Counted from the first letter of the stretch, positions 27,641 to 40,300 are shown. The stretch is 64,000 nucleotides of DNA from Agelaius tricolor (GCA_023055355.1 JALJCS010000015.1:13994501-14058500); one strand, 5' to 3'. Notes: a model not told the origin generated them from the letters alone. Translations and numbers: made by a program.

Positions 27641-30600
27641 TTCTCATCCACATCAGTTCATCAGGATACTTAGTTCGCTTCTCAAAATCCCATGGTGTGA
27701 ATTATTTTTCCTTAGGATGTGATGCAGTAAGAGCAAATCAAGTGTGTTTTGTATACCCAGCTGGAAGAGGCTCTGCCTGTCACTGAGGGAGCGGCTGTAA
27801 GTGCACCCCAGGCAGTGTGCTGTGCACTGGGTGGTGATGCATGACACTGGTTCAGTCACCATTTCCTGTTCCTTTGGCTCCCACTATGATGATGGTCCAT
27901 TTCTGCTGCTAAAGCACCAACACCTCATGGCCCTTTGGGCCTGGGTAGTGGTGGTGGGCTGCTCACCTTGCTGTATAGCTCTGACTAGTTTTATACTGCT
28001 GCCAAAGCAGAGAGATTGAGAGAGGGATGGATGACTGTCATGGTTTTCTTCAGTGAGTTGAGATCTGGTGGATGGGAAAAGGCACTTGTAAACACAACAG
28101 TGCCTTTGAATTTTTCTGTGGAGTTCATAACACTAATGCAATGTGATTTGTGGCTGTTGTTTGTGGTTATATGGAAGAAAATGCTTTTTCTGTTCAGGTT
28201 TTCTTATATGTGTTACTTGTTCCAATCTCTGCTTTCCCAGGGAGGTAGGAAGTGGTGTTTGTACTCTGGAATGCGAGTGTTAGTGCGTGAAGGAGTTTGG
28301 AGAACTTCTTACAGAACTGTAAAGGGAGGCAATATATTCCCACTGAAGCTGCTAAACAGCAAAGGCTTCTGTGAGCCCAGAGGCACGCACATTTTCTGTA
28401 AAGGCTGGTTTTAATCCTTCAGTTTGGAGATGTATGAGGAGTCCTTCTCTCTTGCTAATTGGTGGAATGTCCTTGCCATCAGCTTTCTCTCCTAAAATGC
28501 CTTGACTAGCATGTGGTGCTGGTTTAGGCTGCTCTCTTCCTTCCCCTTGCCCTGGGGGTCTTCTGAGCATCCGTGTTCCACGAGCTCACCATGTGGGACT
28601 GACACAATGCAGCTTTTCTTGCTCTTCAACTTCCCTTAGTGGTAATCTGAAACTTACTTTTTTTTTATGACTCTTAACTGCATATAGTTCTGAAACTGCT
28701 CACTTGGAAGGTTTCTTGGGTGGATGTAGTGCACAGAGGGCCACAGGCAGAAGGTGTGTGGCTTGCACTGGGGATATTTTTCTTCCCCTTCTTCCAACTC
28801 AGCCCTTCAGCTATCAGACAGAAACTGAAAGGATTGTTTTTCTCGTGTTGCTTTGCTGAAATAGGGAGAAGCAGGTCAGCATTGCATGGACCCACCTCAA
28901 GTTCCATTACTCTTCTCAGAAGAATAAGGCTAGATTTTGTTTCACAGAGCTGAGTTTTGCTACAGAGCACAGTAAAGTCTGGTATTTCAATGTAACATTT
29001 TATTGTTGTGTATTTCAAGAAAAGCTTGTTTAAGTTTCTCAAGTCAGTGAGAACAGCTATGTTATATTTTTGGGCTCATCTTTCCAGAAAAAACCCCTGA
29101 GCTTTAATCTTTGGTGGATTTGAAGCAAAGGTTACCAGGTTGGAGGGTGCAAAAATAATTGAAGTGACCCTGAAGAGTTTTGTGGGAGTGCTCTCTGACC
29201 CTTACAAATTCTCCTGCCTGCAAATGTGTTAGGAAGTCCTGTCCTCTATAGCAGAATTCCAGTGCTAGCCTAGATATTTTTATAGAGAAACTATCCTTGA
29301 CTAAGAGACTGAGACAGCAGTTTCAGTGGGGGGCACTCTGCCTCCCAGCTTTTAGTAGTCTAAAACCTTCATCTGGTGCTGAAGGATGTGGGATGAGTGC
29401 AGAAAATTAAGGAAAGTACACTTTGTAAGTCACAATAGTGTTGGTCTTAGAGGCCGCTGTAAAATAAAGCAATTTGGGTGGCATCTTAGTTTTCAGTTGA
29501 AAGAATCAGTTTTGCAGTCTGAGGATAACTAGCAGACATCTGCTAGTCTTTTAAAAAAAGTTGATATCCAAATTTTCAAATTTATAATTACTTAGGGAGA
29601 TACAGTTTTAGATCATGTCAGTCTGGCCAAACTGCAATTAATTGCTATAATCCTTCAGGTACCATTTTTATGTTCAAAGTGGAGAGGTGATTTCTGCCAC
29701 TTACTGCTATGAAAAATAAAAGTGCTTTAGTTAATAATGGCTGTAATCAAGAGCTTGAAAACGTTTTCCAGGCTTGCTTTTTTCCTCATAAACTTGTGTT
29801 CATGTTCCCCAAAGCACCAATGGTACAAGTGTTGGTGTAGCAGATTGTGCAGCAGCAAATGTTGAACTGAAAAAGCTTTGCTTGCTTCAAAACTGCTGAA
29901 GTGCTGGTTCTCTGATGTCAGATCCCTGAGGTCTAACATTGTTGTGTCAATGATGTGTTTAAGCTTAGAGTGGTTTTGTGTCTTGTGGCTCTTAAAGCGT
30001 GTCTGGCATCTCAAGTATCAGGAGAAGCAGAGACTTTGTGAGTCAGGGTTGACTTTCCTGTGGGTGTGACAGCCAGGTGATTTTGTCCTGCCTTTGTGCT
30101 GTTCTGCTGTGGAGAGGAGATAGGAGTTTGTATGATTAACTTTTTTTCAAGGAACTCTTCATTGTGAGAGCTACTCAGGCTGAAAGGAGAATGAGGTGGT
30201 TTGCACTCAGAGTTCTTTCCAAAGGAACTCCCCAGGAGAATATAGTGAATATTTTGAAATGATGTATGAATATTGGATGTCACCACTTCTCACAGTTGAA
30301 AATATAAATCTTGGGGCTGCTTTGAACCAGCCCTTTTGTGTACAACTGAAAGAAAAGATGTTACTTCTCAAATGGGGAGTGTGAGCATTTCAGTCTGGGG
30401 GAAGGGAGTGAGTCCTGCCGTTCTCCTTCACTTGTATGCACCAAACGAATTTTTCTTTAAAATCCTGCTCATACTTTGTTTTCCCTCAGGTGCTTTTTTT
30501 GCCTTCTTAGTTTGGGCAATTGTGGCAGATGCCAGTGCATTCATTATGTTTTTGCAGTGTCTACATAAATGCTGCTACTCTTGTGCTTTTGTTCTGTTGA

Positions 30601-30805
30601 TACACCATAGTGTCTAAGGTACCTGTTCGTTTTTTGGTAATTAGATATCATCACTCTTGTGATTCAGATTCTCAAATTTCCTGTCAATTGTGTCAAGTTG
30701 TTTATTATGGAGTTGACAGTATTTTAGTTTCAAAAGTTTAGACTCTGCTCTGTTAAATGCATCACATTGCTAGTAAACTGACACTCCTTTTCTTTCTCCT
30801 TTCAG

Positions 30806-30838
30806 CCAGATAATGAAATCTCTTCAGACTGCAATCAT
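30806..30838 (+). CDS. GLG1: GLG1 exon 2 (33-nt microexon)
   Basis: This exon is 33 nt and encodes 11 residues, PDNEISSDCNH, in phase 0 at both ends. The acceptor is a pyrimidine-rich CTTTCAG and the donor is GTAAGT. It supplies the first cysteine (C1) of a repeat whose other cysteines lie in exons 3 and 4. The sequence matches the known GLG1 protein just before the LLWNYK segment, so it is real despite its size. Because its length is a multiple of three, skipping it would keep the frame but remove one repeat cysteine. The number 'exon 2' assumes a single upstream coding exon. Confidence 0.88.
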
Positions 30839-33552
30839 GTAAGTATTGCTTTGTTTATTCACTCTCTAGCTATGGCATTTGCACCTCCTATCCCTTGTGA
30901 ACCTGAGGTATTTTGCATAGTTTGGTACTTTGCAAAGGCTATTAATCACAACACATTTGGGTTTCTGTCCTGGCCTTTGGAGGAAGAACACAAGGTGACT
31001 TCTTTAACCCAGTATAACCACATTGGTCTTAATGGAGACTTCAGAGTGGAACACTTTTAAGAACATTACAAACTGTACTTCTGTATCAGGGGAGGATAGC
31101 AGACGTCTTTCCTGTTTTATAAATGGGGGGTGGTTCCCGTGAGTTACTGGGAGCAGTGTGATGTGTTCCTTTTGGCAAAGATGTGAGCAGTACTGAATTT
31201 AAACTCTTAATTCAGTTAATTTCAGCTGTTGACACCTTCTGTATTACTTTCACAGCTGCTAAATTCTTAGACTCGTTTGGAAAATGATGTGGGGGTGTGA
31301 TATTTAGAGGCAGTTTGAGACACTTGGCTGATTTTAGAACAGATTTCCTCTCAGCACTGTGTTTAACAGTGAACAAACTATTAGCCAGTTTTTGGGCTGT
31401 CAAGCTGACTCTTCAAATCCCAAGACTCTCAAAAAAAACCAGATAAAATTCAGTGCTGAGGTTGGTATTAGGTTTCTTTTGGTTTTTCTCATTTCTATTC
31501 TGTCAGCACACACCATATCAAGATCCTTAATTGCTTGGTTAGCCCTGAACACAGACAGACAAGTGCATGCCTCAGTGACAGTCTTGATTTTGGATGCTTG
31601 AGAAGCTGTATTTTGTTTTATTATTGGAAGATATATTCCAGAGATGAAGCCCAGTCATGCTGTACAACCAGTAATTTCCAACTGTGTTTATAAATTAACC
31701 TTTAGCACTGCCTGACTTCATTGGCAGCTGTAATTCTCTGTTGTGCAGGATTGGATCAGATGAAGGGCACAACATGTTTCTGTTTAAGTCTTTTTGAAAA
31801 AGAGAAAACTCCAGTAATTAAAATGTATCTGCCTGACATTTAAATGTGCCAGCAAAAATTACCTGAATGAAGAAGAAATGGAGAATTTTAGAAGTCAAAG
31901 TTGGATCTTTCTTCTGCTGGATTAAGTGATGGCATCTCTGCTTCAAATGTTGGGTGGATGTGGATTATGGAAGCCATTCACAATAGGAACTGTGGGCTAA
32001 GTCTCATTTTCCCAGGCAGAAATTGAAGGGAGGTGATAAAAAACTAGACCAGAGAGAGATTGTCTCTTGTCCAAATGTTTTCTTTGCCTCTCTCTGCAGT
32101 ACAATTGTTGATCATCCCCTGGAAAGTTCTATCTAGTGCTAAAATCAGGAGTTTTAAGCTGAAAGTTTAACCTTCTGTTCGTGGGAAGGTTCATTTGGAG
32201 AGCATCACATTTTGAGACTCTCCAAAGTGTGAGATTGCAAATGCAGAGATGTATTTTCATCTTGTGTCCTCATTCTTGTACTTCCATTTTTGTCTGGGAG
32301 AGACCTACAAGGTCCTTGCTCTTTGCAAGGACAGGTTCCCCATTCATTCTCTTTTACCTACTAAACCTCATGTTTACAATTTACTCCATCTGTAACACCC
32401 TAGTTTACCATCACCTCCTTTTTTAGCTTTTCACAGCTCCAAAACCATTAGAGGTGTGGAAGGTGGTGCAGTTATGCTGATTCTGATTTTGGTTCTCTCT
32501 CTGTGCTTCCACCCTCCTGGAGTGGGTGTGAAACTTGTGTAGAGCATGTGATTGTTCTCCCAGTGTTTTGTGTACAATTGAAACTAAAAAGTAAAAGTTT
32601 GATCAAATTTTATCTTTTTGATATTAATTTATCACCAAGGCAGAGTTTTTAAAATTAATTTTTACAACTTCTTAATCTTTAAGTTAATGAAAAATGTTTA
32701 AATGCAACTTAAGTTCCTGGAAAAACAGATGAGCTAATAGAGCAATCAGGCAACACTTCAGCTATTAATTTGTTGAGGTTTCACGACCCTACCCTGTATT
32801 TTTACTTGATGGTGCCTCAGGAGGACATCTGGGATGTGTGTATGTATGTACAGGGTGTGACTTGCCCAAGACTGATTCTTGCACAATGATCCTGTGCATT
32901 GAGGCTCCTTCATGAGCTCATTGCTGGCTCCTGGAAGAGCAGTTGTCCTTTCAGAGGCGTTTTTGCAGTCTAAGTTCTAATGTATCGTTTTGCTTAGCAA
33001 GAGTGGACCTCCTGTAGATTTGAAATATATCTGCATCCAAAAAGTTGTCACAGCCCTCACAGAAGGATCAAGCTGCTTTGTCTCCTGCCTTTTTTTTGCT
33101 AGGTTTTTTTATAAGGTTTTCAGCATGACATCTGCTCATATTGAGGATTTAATTTGTTCAGTTCACTTGCATCAGGCAGACACACTATGGCACACAAAGG
33201 TGTGGTGGGCTAAAGGTGTTGCTAAGTATGCAGCAGGTAGCAAGTTAAACCTTTCATTGTTTTATCCTCTCAGTTGTGAAATATTCTTCATTTGTTATCT
33301 TTGCTTTTAATGAGTCAGCTTATGACCTTGCAGAGATTTCTGACAGCCTGAATTTGTTCAATATGAACAAATTATTGCAGAAATGAAGGGACAAAAGTGT
33401 TGTCAAGGAGACTTATTATTGATCATTTCACTGTAGAGGGATGATGGTAGAGATTGGGTATAAATGATGTTTCATTGTTTTCTGAAGCAAAATATTTATA
33501 TTTCTCCACGGAAACCTCTTCAACTCCCTTTCTACAAATGCTTTCTCTATAG
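30839..33552 (+). other. GLG1: GLG1 intron 2
   Basis: The intron is 2.7 kb with GTAAGT donor and CTTTCTCTATAG acceptor. The stretch 32575-32720 is strongly AT-rich. I see no gene, recognisable transposon or RNA. Confidence 0.9.
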
Positions 33553-33639
33553 CTCTTGTGGAACTACAAGCTGAACCTGACTACAGATCCAAAGTTTGAA
33601 TCCGTGGCCAGAGAAGTCTGCAAGTCCACTATTGCTGAG
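33553..33639 (+). CDS. GLG1: GLG1 exon 3
   Basis: This exon is 87 nt and encodes 29 residues (window residues 12-40), starting LLWNYKLNLTTDPKFE and ending STIAE. Both ends are phase 0 and the donor is GTAAGT. It contains the C2 cysteine of the first repeat in the window (residue 34) and an NLT glycosylation sequon at residue 19. The NLTTDPKFE segment has the 'LDP-like' spacing found before C2 in most GLG1 repeats. The exon is symmetric and so could be skipped in frame, but this would remove half a repeat. Confidence 0.96.
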
Positions 33640-36600
33640 GTAAGTCAGGAGGAAGGCATGGCTGCTCTTGTGGCACTGAGGCTTTTCTCTTTTTTCGTGA
33701 ATTAATAGTTAATTTGCTAATTAATAGCGAATTAATGTGTGAATAATGATTTGGGAAAGCTCTAGTATCATATACCAAATTTGTACCTGTAATTAATTCA
33801 ATCTCCTTGCTGAAGAAGCCAGGTACCTTAGTGGTACCAGGCAAAGGGATGGGAGAAAGAAATGCTGAACTAGCAACCCACCAGCTCCTATCAGATCTTT
33901 TGTCAGAAATTGGTTGTGAATTGGATTTGTCCCCTCTGTATCATGTGTGTGACATTTTATAAGTGTGGTGTTGGAGCAGGGCTTCTGCTAAATTTAACAT
34001 GAGGCTGGTTGTGGACTGTGTCTTGCTAGCAGGAGGGGTAAGCACACAAATGATAATCAACTTGAGGGTTTTCTTAAAGTTTTAAAGGATAGTTACTCCA
34101 AGGAGACCATGTTAGGAACTTCTTTTTAGGTTGTGCTAGGAGTCTGTGCTCTGTGTCTCATACATCCACTCTCCTTGGTACAGCTTCAAAGATGATTTGA
34201 TCAATCATTTCTTTCCTTGTGCTTATGCTTGAGCTCTTGAGGCTGTGAGCTTATGCAGGAGCCAGCTGAGCTGAGGTCTCTTCCCCTGTTTGTGATGGTT
34301 TTCAGCTAGACTTCAGGGAAGCAGTGGAAGCAAGGCTCTCTGCAGCTGTACAGGCTTCAGCTGACTTAATTCAGTCACTGAGCAATGCTCTCAAAATCAT
34401 GGTTTGTATATCCACCAATACAATGTGACCTAGCCATAAACTTGCCTTTTAAAAAAACACTTAGTCTGCTCTAGTGTAAGTTGTTTAGTGTAAGGAGAGA
34501 TCAAAAAAAAACTTTTTAGAGGAAGGCTAGAAGATCAAACAGTGGAGGACAGCTTGCATCAAAGGATTGTGTTGTAGTTGGAGTTTGGTACCTCCCAAAA
34601 GCAAACACTGCCAAATCTGTTGAATCCCACTTTTTTTTGATCATAGAAAGGATCATGTTTTTCTGTTTTTTGTCATATGGTGCTACAGAATTTTTACAAC
34701 CAAGGCATTCTTGAAAATGCTCTTTTAATAGTCTGTTTAATTAGCATTTTTATACAGTGGCAGTCTGGCATTGCTGTAAACGATGCCCTGTAAATCTGGG
34801 ATATTACTTTTAAAAGCAGTGGGAAGAGTATACATAATTTCAGAATTTTGCCATTTGGTGAGTGTTTTTTTAGTTAAAAAAAAGATTACATAAGGAACAA
34901 TAACCTCATGTTTGATTTTCTGGTGTTTAATACTGAGGCAGGTACATAAACCATTCCTGATATTTTTAAAGGTACTTCTACAAAACTCTTTTAAACAGAT
35001 AAATAGTAGGCATATACTCCTCCCATACAATATTAACCTGTTAATATTTTCCTTAAATTGCCACTAACAGGTATAGGTGACTTTTTTAGGTGAATCAGCT
35101 CTGTTTAAAGTATTGCTTTGCACTAAGAACAAAATACAACTAGAAGAGCAATTCCTAGAAAAAGTCATTTGGGGAATGGTGACTGACCCAACTGAATATG
35201 GGTATGTTCTGAAAATTGCACCTTTAATTTTATCAGCTAAATAGAGTTTAAAATTCCAATTTATTTTCTTCTCAGCTGTTGTGGCTTTTATAAGTTCTGG
35301 CAAGAGCTTTAACCTAGAATTATGGTTGGCTACCAGATAACAGTGATTGCTTCAGAAGTGGCCTGGCAATAACATGTTCACTTGGTCCCTTCTGCAGTTC
35401 AGTGGCTCAGGCCATGGAGCTCTGGGGCTGTTTCCAAAGCCAGGCTCTTCCAAAAACAGCATGTTGCTGTTGTGGGCTGGTTGGCTCGTGGTACTTGAGC
35501 TGAAGTAGGGCCAAACCAGAGATGCAGCTTTCTCAGAGAGCACTTGCTCAACTCTGTCCTGTTCACCCTGCAAGGATCTTATGTGTTTTTACTTTAAAAT
35601 GTATTTTGCACCTTATCTGTAACAATTACATTGACTTTAGTAACTGTTTTTCTAGGAGCTATTTAGATTAAATGTAAACTGTTTCACCAGCCCACATCTG
35701 CCTTCAAATAATGATGTCTAAAATGTTGAATGTTTTGTCACACAAAGTAATGGCCTCATAAGCTGAGGCAGAGATCTGTTTTACTCATCTAGTCTGACCT
35801 GTGTGAGTCTGTCACAGGGTGCCCTGAGTTATTCTTGTTTGAATTAGAATCTATCTTCCTAGAGACAGCTCTCCATTTTTCAAAATTTCCAATATAAATA
35901 TTCCAACTTGGTATTTGAGAACTGATAAAATGGTTTCCTGCCTGTTCCCTTAGCACTGCCCTTGCTGGTTATCTGAAACTGCCAGAATTATTGATTGCCA
36001 TAGATCTTCCTTGAGATTGATGAGCCCTTCAGTATTTTTACAGGGACAAATCTTTGATGCAATCAAGTCAGCCCATGTATCTATTCCTTGCAAACCTGTC
36101 AGCACTAAACTTTAGTGTCTGCCTGCCAGGGGTTCTTCCTGCACCATTATGACTGCAGTTTTCAGCACACTCCTGAGCAGTGGCCACCAGAACTGTGCAA
36201 GTATTTCAACATGGGCTTGCCAGGGTTAAAAAGTTGTGTAGTCTCAGTGCTCCTTGGAGCGAGGCATTGCACTGCTCCTATCAGTGATTTCTCCAGGGAC
36301 CATCCCTAACTGATCAGTAACCATGTTTGCCCCTTCTTTTGGAAAGACACTGTCAAAGCTGCCTGCATCTTTTACTTCCAGAGGTGGTGGGTCTGGCCTG
36401 TCTGCTTCCCTGAGCAGTGCAGGCTGTGATTTATATTGGGGACCTGTCTGTTCTTGTATGCTGCTTTTCCAATCCCTGCATAGCTTTCAGCTTTGGTTAG
36501 CTGTGATTTTTACTTTTTTTAGACCACTGAGTAAAATGGTTTTAGTACCAACAATCAGTTCATGCAAGAGCCTCATAGAAAAGAATTTGATGAGAATTTT

Positions 36601-37106
36601 CCTTTATAGTATTTTTCATCTCCTAGCAAGTTATAAACAGCTCTATAAATAGTGTTGACTTTTGAATCAGTCTCACTTCTGGCCAAAATCTTATATTGTA
36701 GGAGGTCAGGGGGCTAATGGGGGTCTAAGTATGATTTAAAGATGTTGTAATGTTCTCAGTTTTCTAAATAAAGGTTTGTCAAACTAGCATTTTTCCTACA
36801 AGTCTACTTGATTGCAGGGGTTCAGTGTAATTATAAAAGACGATTATTGAGCAATAGAATTTATAATCCTCAAGGTCGCTGTGTTTGCTTTTTTTGGATG
36901 CTGGCACACATGAGATTTCTCATTTCTGAAATATTTTCAATTATTCTGACTTACTGGAAATCAAACTAAAGCCTAGAGGGTTTCTTTGCTAGCAGATTTT
37001 GAAGCTACAGATTCAAGTTTCTTTGAGGATTTTCTTATAAGGTTAAATAGGTTAAATTCATAAGCTGCAGCCACTGTAATTTTCCTTTTTTTTTTTTTTT
37101 TAACAG
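33640..37106 (+). other. GLG1: GLG1 intron 3
   Basis: The intron is 3.5 kb. It has an ATTAAT-rich cluster about 60 nt after exon 3 and a decayed CR1-like copy in the middle (listed separately). It ends in a T16 run (37086-37101) immediately before AACAG. The T run is best read as the polypyrimidine tract of the acceptor. No gene is seen in it. Confidence 0.9.
35770..36480 (-). mobile_element. Old, heavily decayed CR1-like LINE copy
   Basis: Several short segments occur in the order found in older CR1-type LINEs of reptiles and birds, read on the minus strand: CTCATCTAGTCTGACCTGTG near 35785, ATCTTCCTAGAGAC near 35855, GATGCAATCAAGTCAGCCC near 36055, and GTGGCCACCAGAACTGTGCA near 36180. The match is by memory of the family consensus and the copy is very diverged, so the borders and subfamily are uncertain. 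It lies in intron 3 in the antisense direction and has no intact reading frame. Confidence 0.6.
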
Positions 37107-37322
37107 ATAAAGGAGTGTGCAGATGAACCAGTTGGTAAAGGGTTCTTGGTGTCATGTTTGGTGGATCACAGAGGCAACATCACTGAGTACCAGTGCCATC
37201 AGTACATCACTAAAATGACAGCCATTATCTTCAGTGATTACCGGTTGATCTGTGGCTTCATGGATGACTGCAAAGCTGACATTAATCTCTTGAAATGTGG
37301 CAGCATTCGACCTGGAGAAAAG
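37107..37322 (+). CDS. GLG1: GLG1 exon 4
   Basis: This exon is 216 nt and encodes 72 residues (window residues 41-112), starting IKECADEPVGKG and ending GSIRPGEK, phase 0 at both ends. It has six cysteines: C3 and C4 of the first repeat (44, 57), then C1 (70), an extra Cys (89), C2 (95) and C3 (104) of the second. The Cys at 89 gives this repeat five cysteines instead of four, so it may pair across repeats or stay free; that is inference. A glycosylation sequon NIT lies at residue 64. The donor is GTACCT, which lacks the usual G at +5. It sits between two copies of CCTGGAGAA; see findings. Confidence 0.95.
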
Positions 37323-40300
37323 GTACCTGGAGAACATGTAGATTGCCAATAGACTTGTAAAAGTCATTCACTTCAGGAAACTGATGCAGAAGCTCTGCAG
37401 TAGTATTACTGTCTGACTTGCAACTGAGAAAATTCATGGTGTATCTCATCTGTCTGAAAAGGGTGATGTCCTGATTGTTTGCAGTTCCTTTTTAATAAAG
37501 GTACATTTGTTCCTCTGTGAGGAACTGCTATGCAGAGACTTTAATTTGTCTTTCCACAGCCCACCACAGGTGATCTGGCAGGTAGTTGTCTCTTTGATGA
37601 GGCCTTCCAGAGCTTGACTCTATATACACTGAATCCAAACAATAAATTTAAGCAGGTCTATTGCTTGGCTTATTCCACAGTCTGGTTGGGTCTGGCAGGA
37701 AGGTTATCAAGGTGATGATGCCTGTGCTGTAACCTTTTCTGCTTTCTCAGGCTGTAGTTGATAGACTGGATCAACAGCTTTTATCTGTTTGCTTCTCCTT
37801 TCCTCTGCCCCTACAAAATCAGTGGAAGGGCACAGGGTGTGTGGTGTCACATTTTAGTAGTACACACTTATCAGTACTGTCCTGGTTTTACTAAATCAGT
37901 GTTCTTTTGCCTGTGAGACTTAAGCAGAAGTTGATGCAAAGAACAGTTTATAGTGACTGGATGTGGGATTATTTTCAAGGGACTGTCTTTCCCTGTTTAC
38001 TTCAGCATAGCTAATGCAGCAAATGTGTAGTGCTGCAGGAATGAGTGACTTTTTCTATGATAAGTTTTTATGTTTAGGGATAATGTTAAAATTAGCCTAC
38101 CAACTTTTTACAGTGCTTTCTAAATTACAGCTTTTATGCTTATAACAATTAGTCTCATAAATGAGCTATTAATGAAGGGGTTTGCAATAAGATACACATT
38201 TTTTGGTTAAACAAAGAAGCTTTCCTAGCTGTTTGAGATATTCACAGCTATTAGCAGCTAGCATATTAAATTTATTTTCTAGTGTATTCCAGAAAACTTA
38301 GCTGAGCCAGAGAAAGCACAAAAATAAGGACTCATTTCTGGAAACAAGAACAAAAGCAACCATAGGCAGCAGGAACTTTGGTGCACTGTAGGTTCAGACT
38401 GGTAACAACTGAGTAACTTGCTTTATCCATAAAGTAAAGGTTCCTTTCTGATACTGGGCTGAAAGACCTCATGAAATGAGAATGAGAAATTGCTTTTAGC
38501 AATCAGTATAGAACCAGAAGTGTAACATGAATCCTGCCTGTCAGGTCTGCATATTACCCATGGCTACACCAAATTTAAAAAAATTAAAATGCTTATGGCA
38601 GCACTGAAGGGATACAGCAGAGGGGATTTTGTAAGCATAAACCAAATCTCAAATGGTGGGAGTGAAGCCAGTGTGGGCAGGCCTGTGTGGGTATCTGTGC
38701 ACAACCCCTGCATTGGTTGGTTCAGGCAGGTGAAGGGGAAGGATAGCCAGGGTGGCTGAGGTCACAAGGCACCAGAGAAAGGGAAATTTTGGGTCACCAA
38801 ATTTCTGTGGGCTAGCAAAGGGATCACTAACCAAACTTCTATGGGTTTTACTACGGCTCATGCATATTCCTCTCTTTCTTGGTTCCCAACCCAGAATATT
38901 GTGCCTTGGTTTGAAAAAGCATTGCAGCCTGTCATATATCTTTTGTTTTGCTGTCATCCTTGGCACTTGGAGCAATTGAAGTACTCTATACTGCTATGGA
39001 AACAGCTATAAATGGCTATGCAAGCATTTCTTTTGTTGGTGTTCTGTTCTATCCCTTTGCTGCTTCAGAGAAATCTAATTTGCTTCCATCAGATGCTGGT
39101 TAAGGTTTTATTTCCATGCTGTAGCTTCTGAGAGTTACCTGTAGAGAAACAGTCATTACCCTTTTGTATGACTGAAGGTAACTATGAATTTAATAAATAG
39201 GACCTGGACACTTGAGGAGGAGGATGGGGGAAGAGATTCTCTCTCTTTTTTTGTGGAAATAAGCACAGCTAGACCATGAACTCCATCTACATGAGACAGC
39301 TAGGGGATTGCAGTATGATAGCTTCATCAGAGTAACTGGGATAAACTGGTATTTTTAACTGTGAAAGACACTTAGGTTGATAATCTGCAATTACCTTGCC
39401 CCTTGAAGCTTCTCTGCTAGCTAACCTTGTTCCTTTTCTATACCTCCTTTTTTTGTTTAAACTTGCTTGATACTTCCTAATTGAATTCTGTTCTTACTGA
39501 GTTTGTTGCTTCTGATGTGGTGGTTTCTGTGGTTTTTTTTCTCACACATTTCTACTTGGGTTTCTGCTCTGTAAGAGCAATAAAGTTCAGTTTAGAAGGC
39601 TTGATCTGACCCTAGACTTCATTTTGCTATATGTAACAGAAAGGCTGTAGATGTGTCATTTGAAGGCATTAAGTTTTCTAACATGCCTGTGTTTGGGGGG
39701 AGTATGTCTTCAGCATCTCCCAACTATGGAGAAACATTTAATAGTAGTTTCAGTCACCTCTCCATGTGGCTGATACGTTTCATAATGAATTTGGTCTCCT
39801 GGTATTTTAAAGTTGTTTTATCTTCATGCAATAGGGATCTAATTTGAAATTGAAATGGGTAATTGCAGTGGAGCTTTTCTCCTTCAGCTGCTGATTGAAA
39901 TGAGCTACTTTCCCTGGGAAAGGACCAGGATTGTATCAAACTCTAGTGGGTAGTGTGTAGTTGCCAGGGTGCTATTCAGCCATGATGTCCAAGCTGTAGC
40001 TGATTATTTGCCATAATGAAAGCTACATAAGTGTCATTTGCACATCTCTTGTAGTACTTTATCACATAACAATATTTTTCCTAAAGGAAGACACCTTAGG
40101 AGACCATTGTTTTCTTGTTTTTGTTTTGTTTTTTCACCTCTAAGAGCTTTGAGTGCAGTTACTCTCTTCCCTTAGTTTCACAAAAGTACTGGACACAAAG
40201 GGAGCTGAGTCTAAATGGGAAGAGATAACATTCAGCTCAGTCTTTGTTTACTCAGTGTAGCAGTGAACTATCATCTGAAATACTGGGAATTAGCTAATCC

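Larger units (their letters stand above)
1..30805 (+). other. GLG1: GLG1 intron 1, 3' portion
   Basis: No coding exon of GLG1 or of any other gene I recognise lies in these 30.8 kb. The block has no CpG island, so the promoter and exon 1 must be upstream. It ends with the acceptor CTTTCTCCTTTCAG before exon 2. Contents that can be named, each listed separately: two CR1 3'-end fragments, a three-copy minisatellite at 18192-18270, three short-loop hairpins (4914, 7318, 22865), T15 runs at 12057-12071 and 19392-19406, a T12 run at 20520-20531, an A11 run at 14571-14581, and three candidate regulatory blocks. Two long antisense open frames lie near 23.9-25.9 kb; they are not called as genes. The rest is plain unique intronic sequence. 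Confidence 0.9.

Noticed and set aside
37086..37101. T16 run as a possible reversed poly(A) tail of a retrocopy
   Set aside because: It directly precedes AACAG and exon 4, and no retrocopy body or target-site duplication is seen. A polypyrimidine tract explains it.
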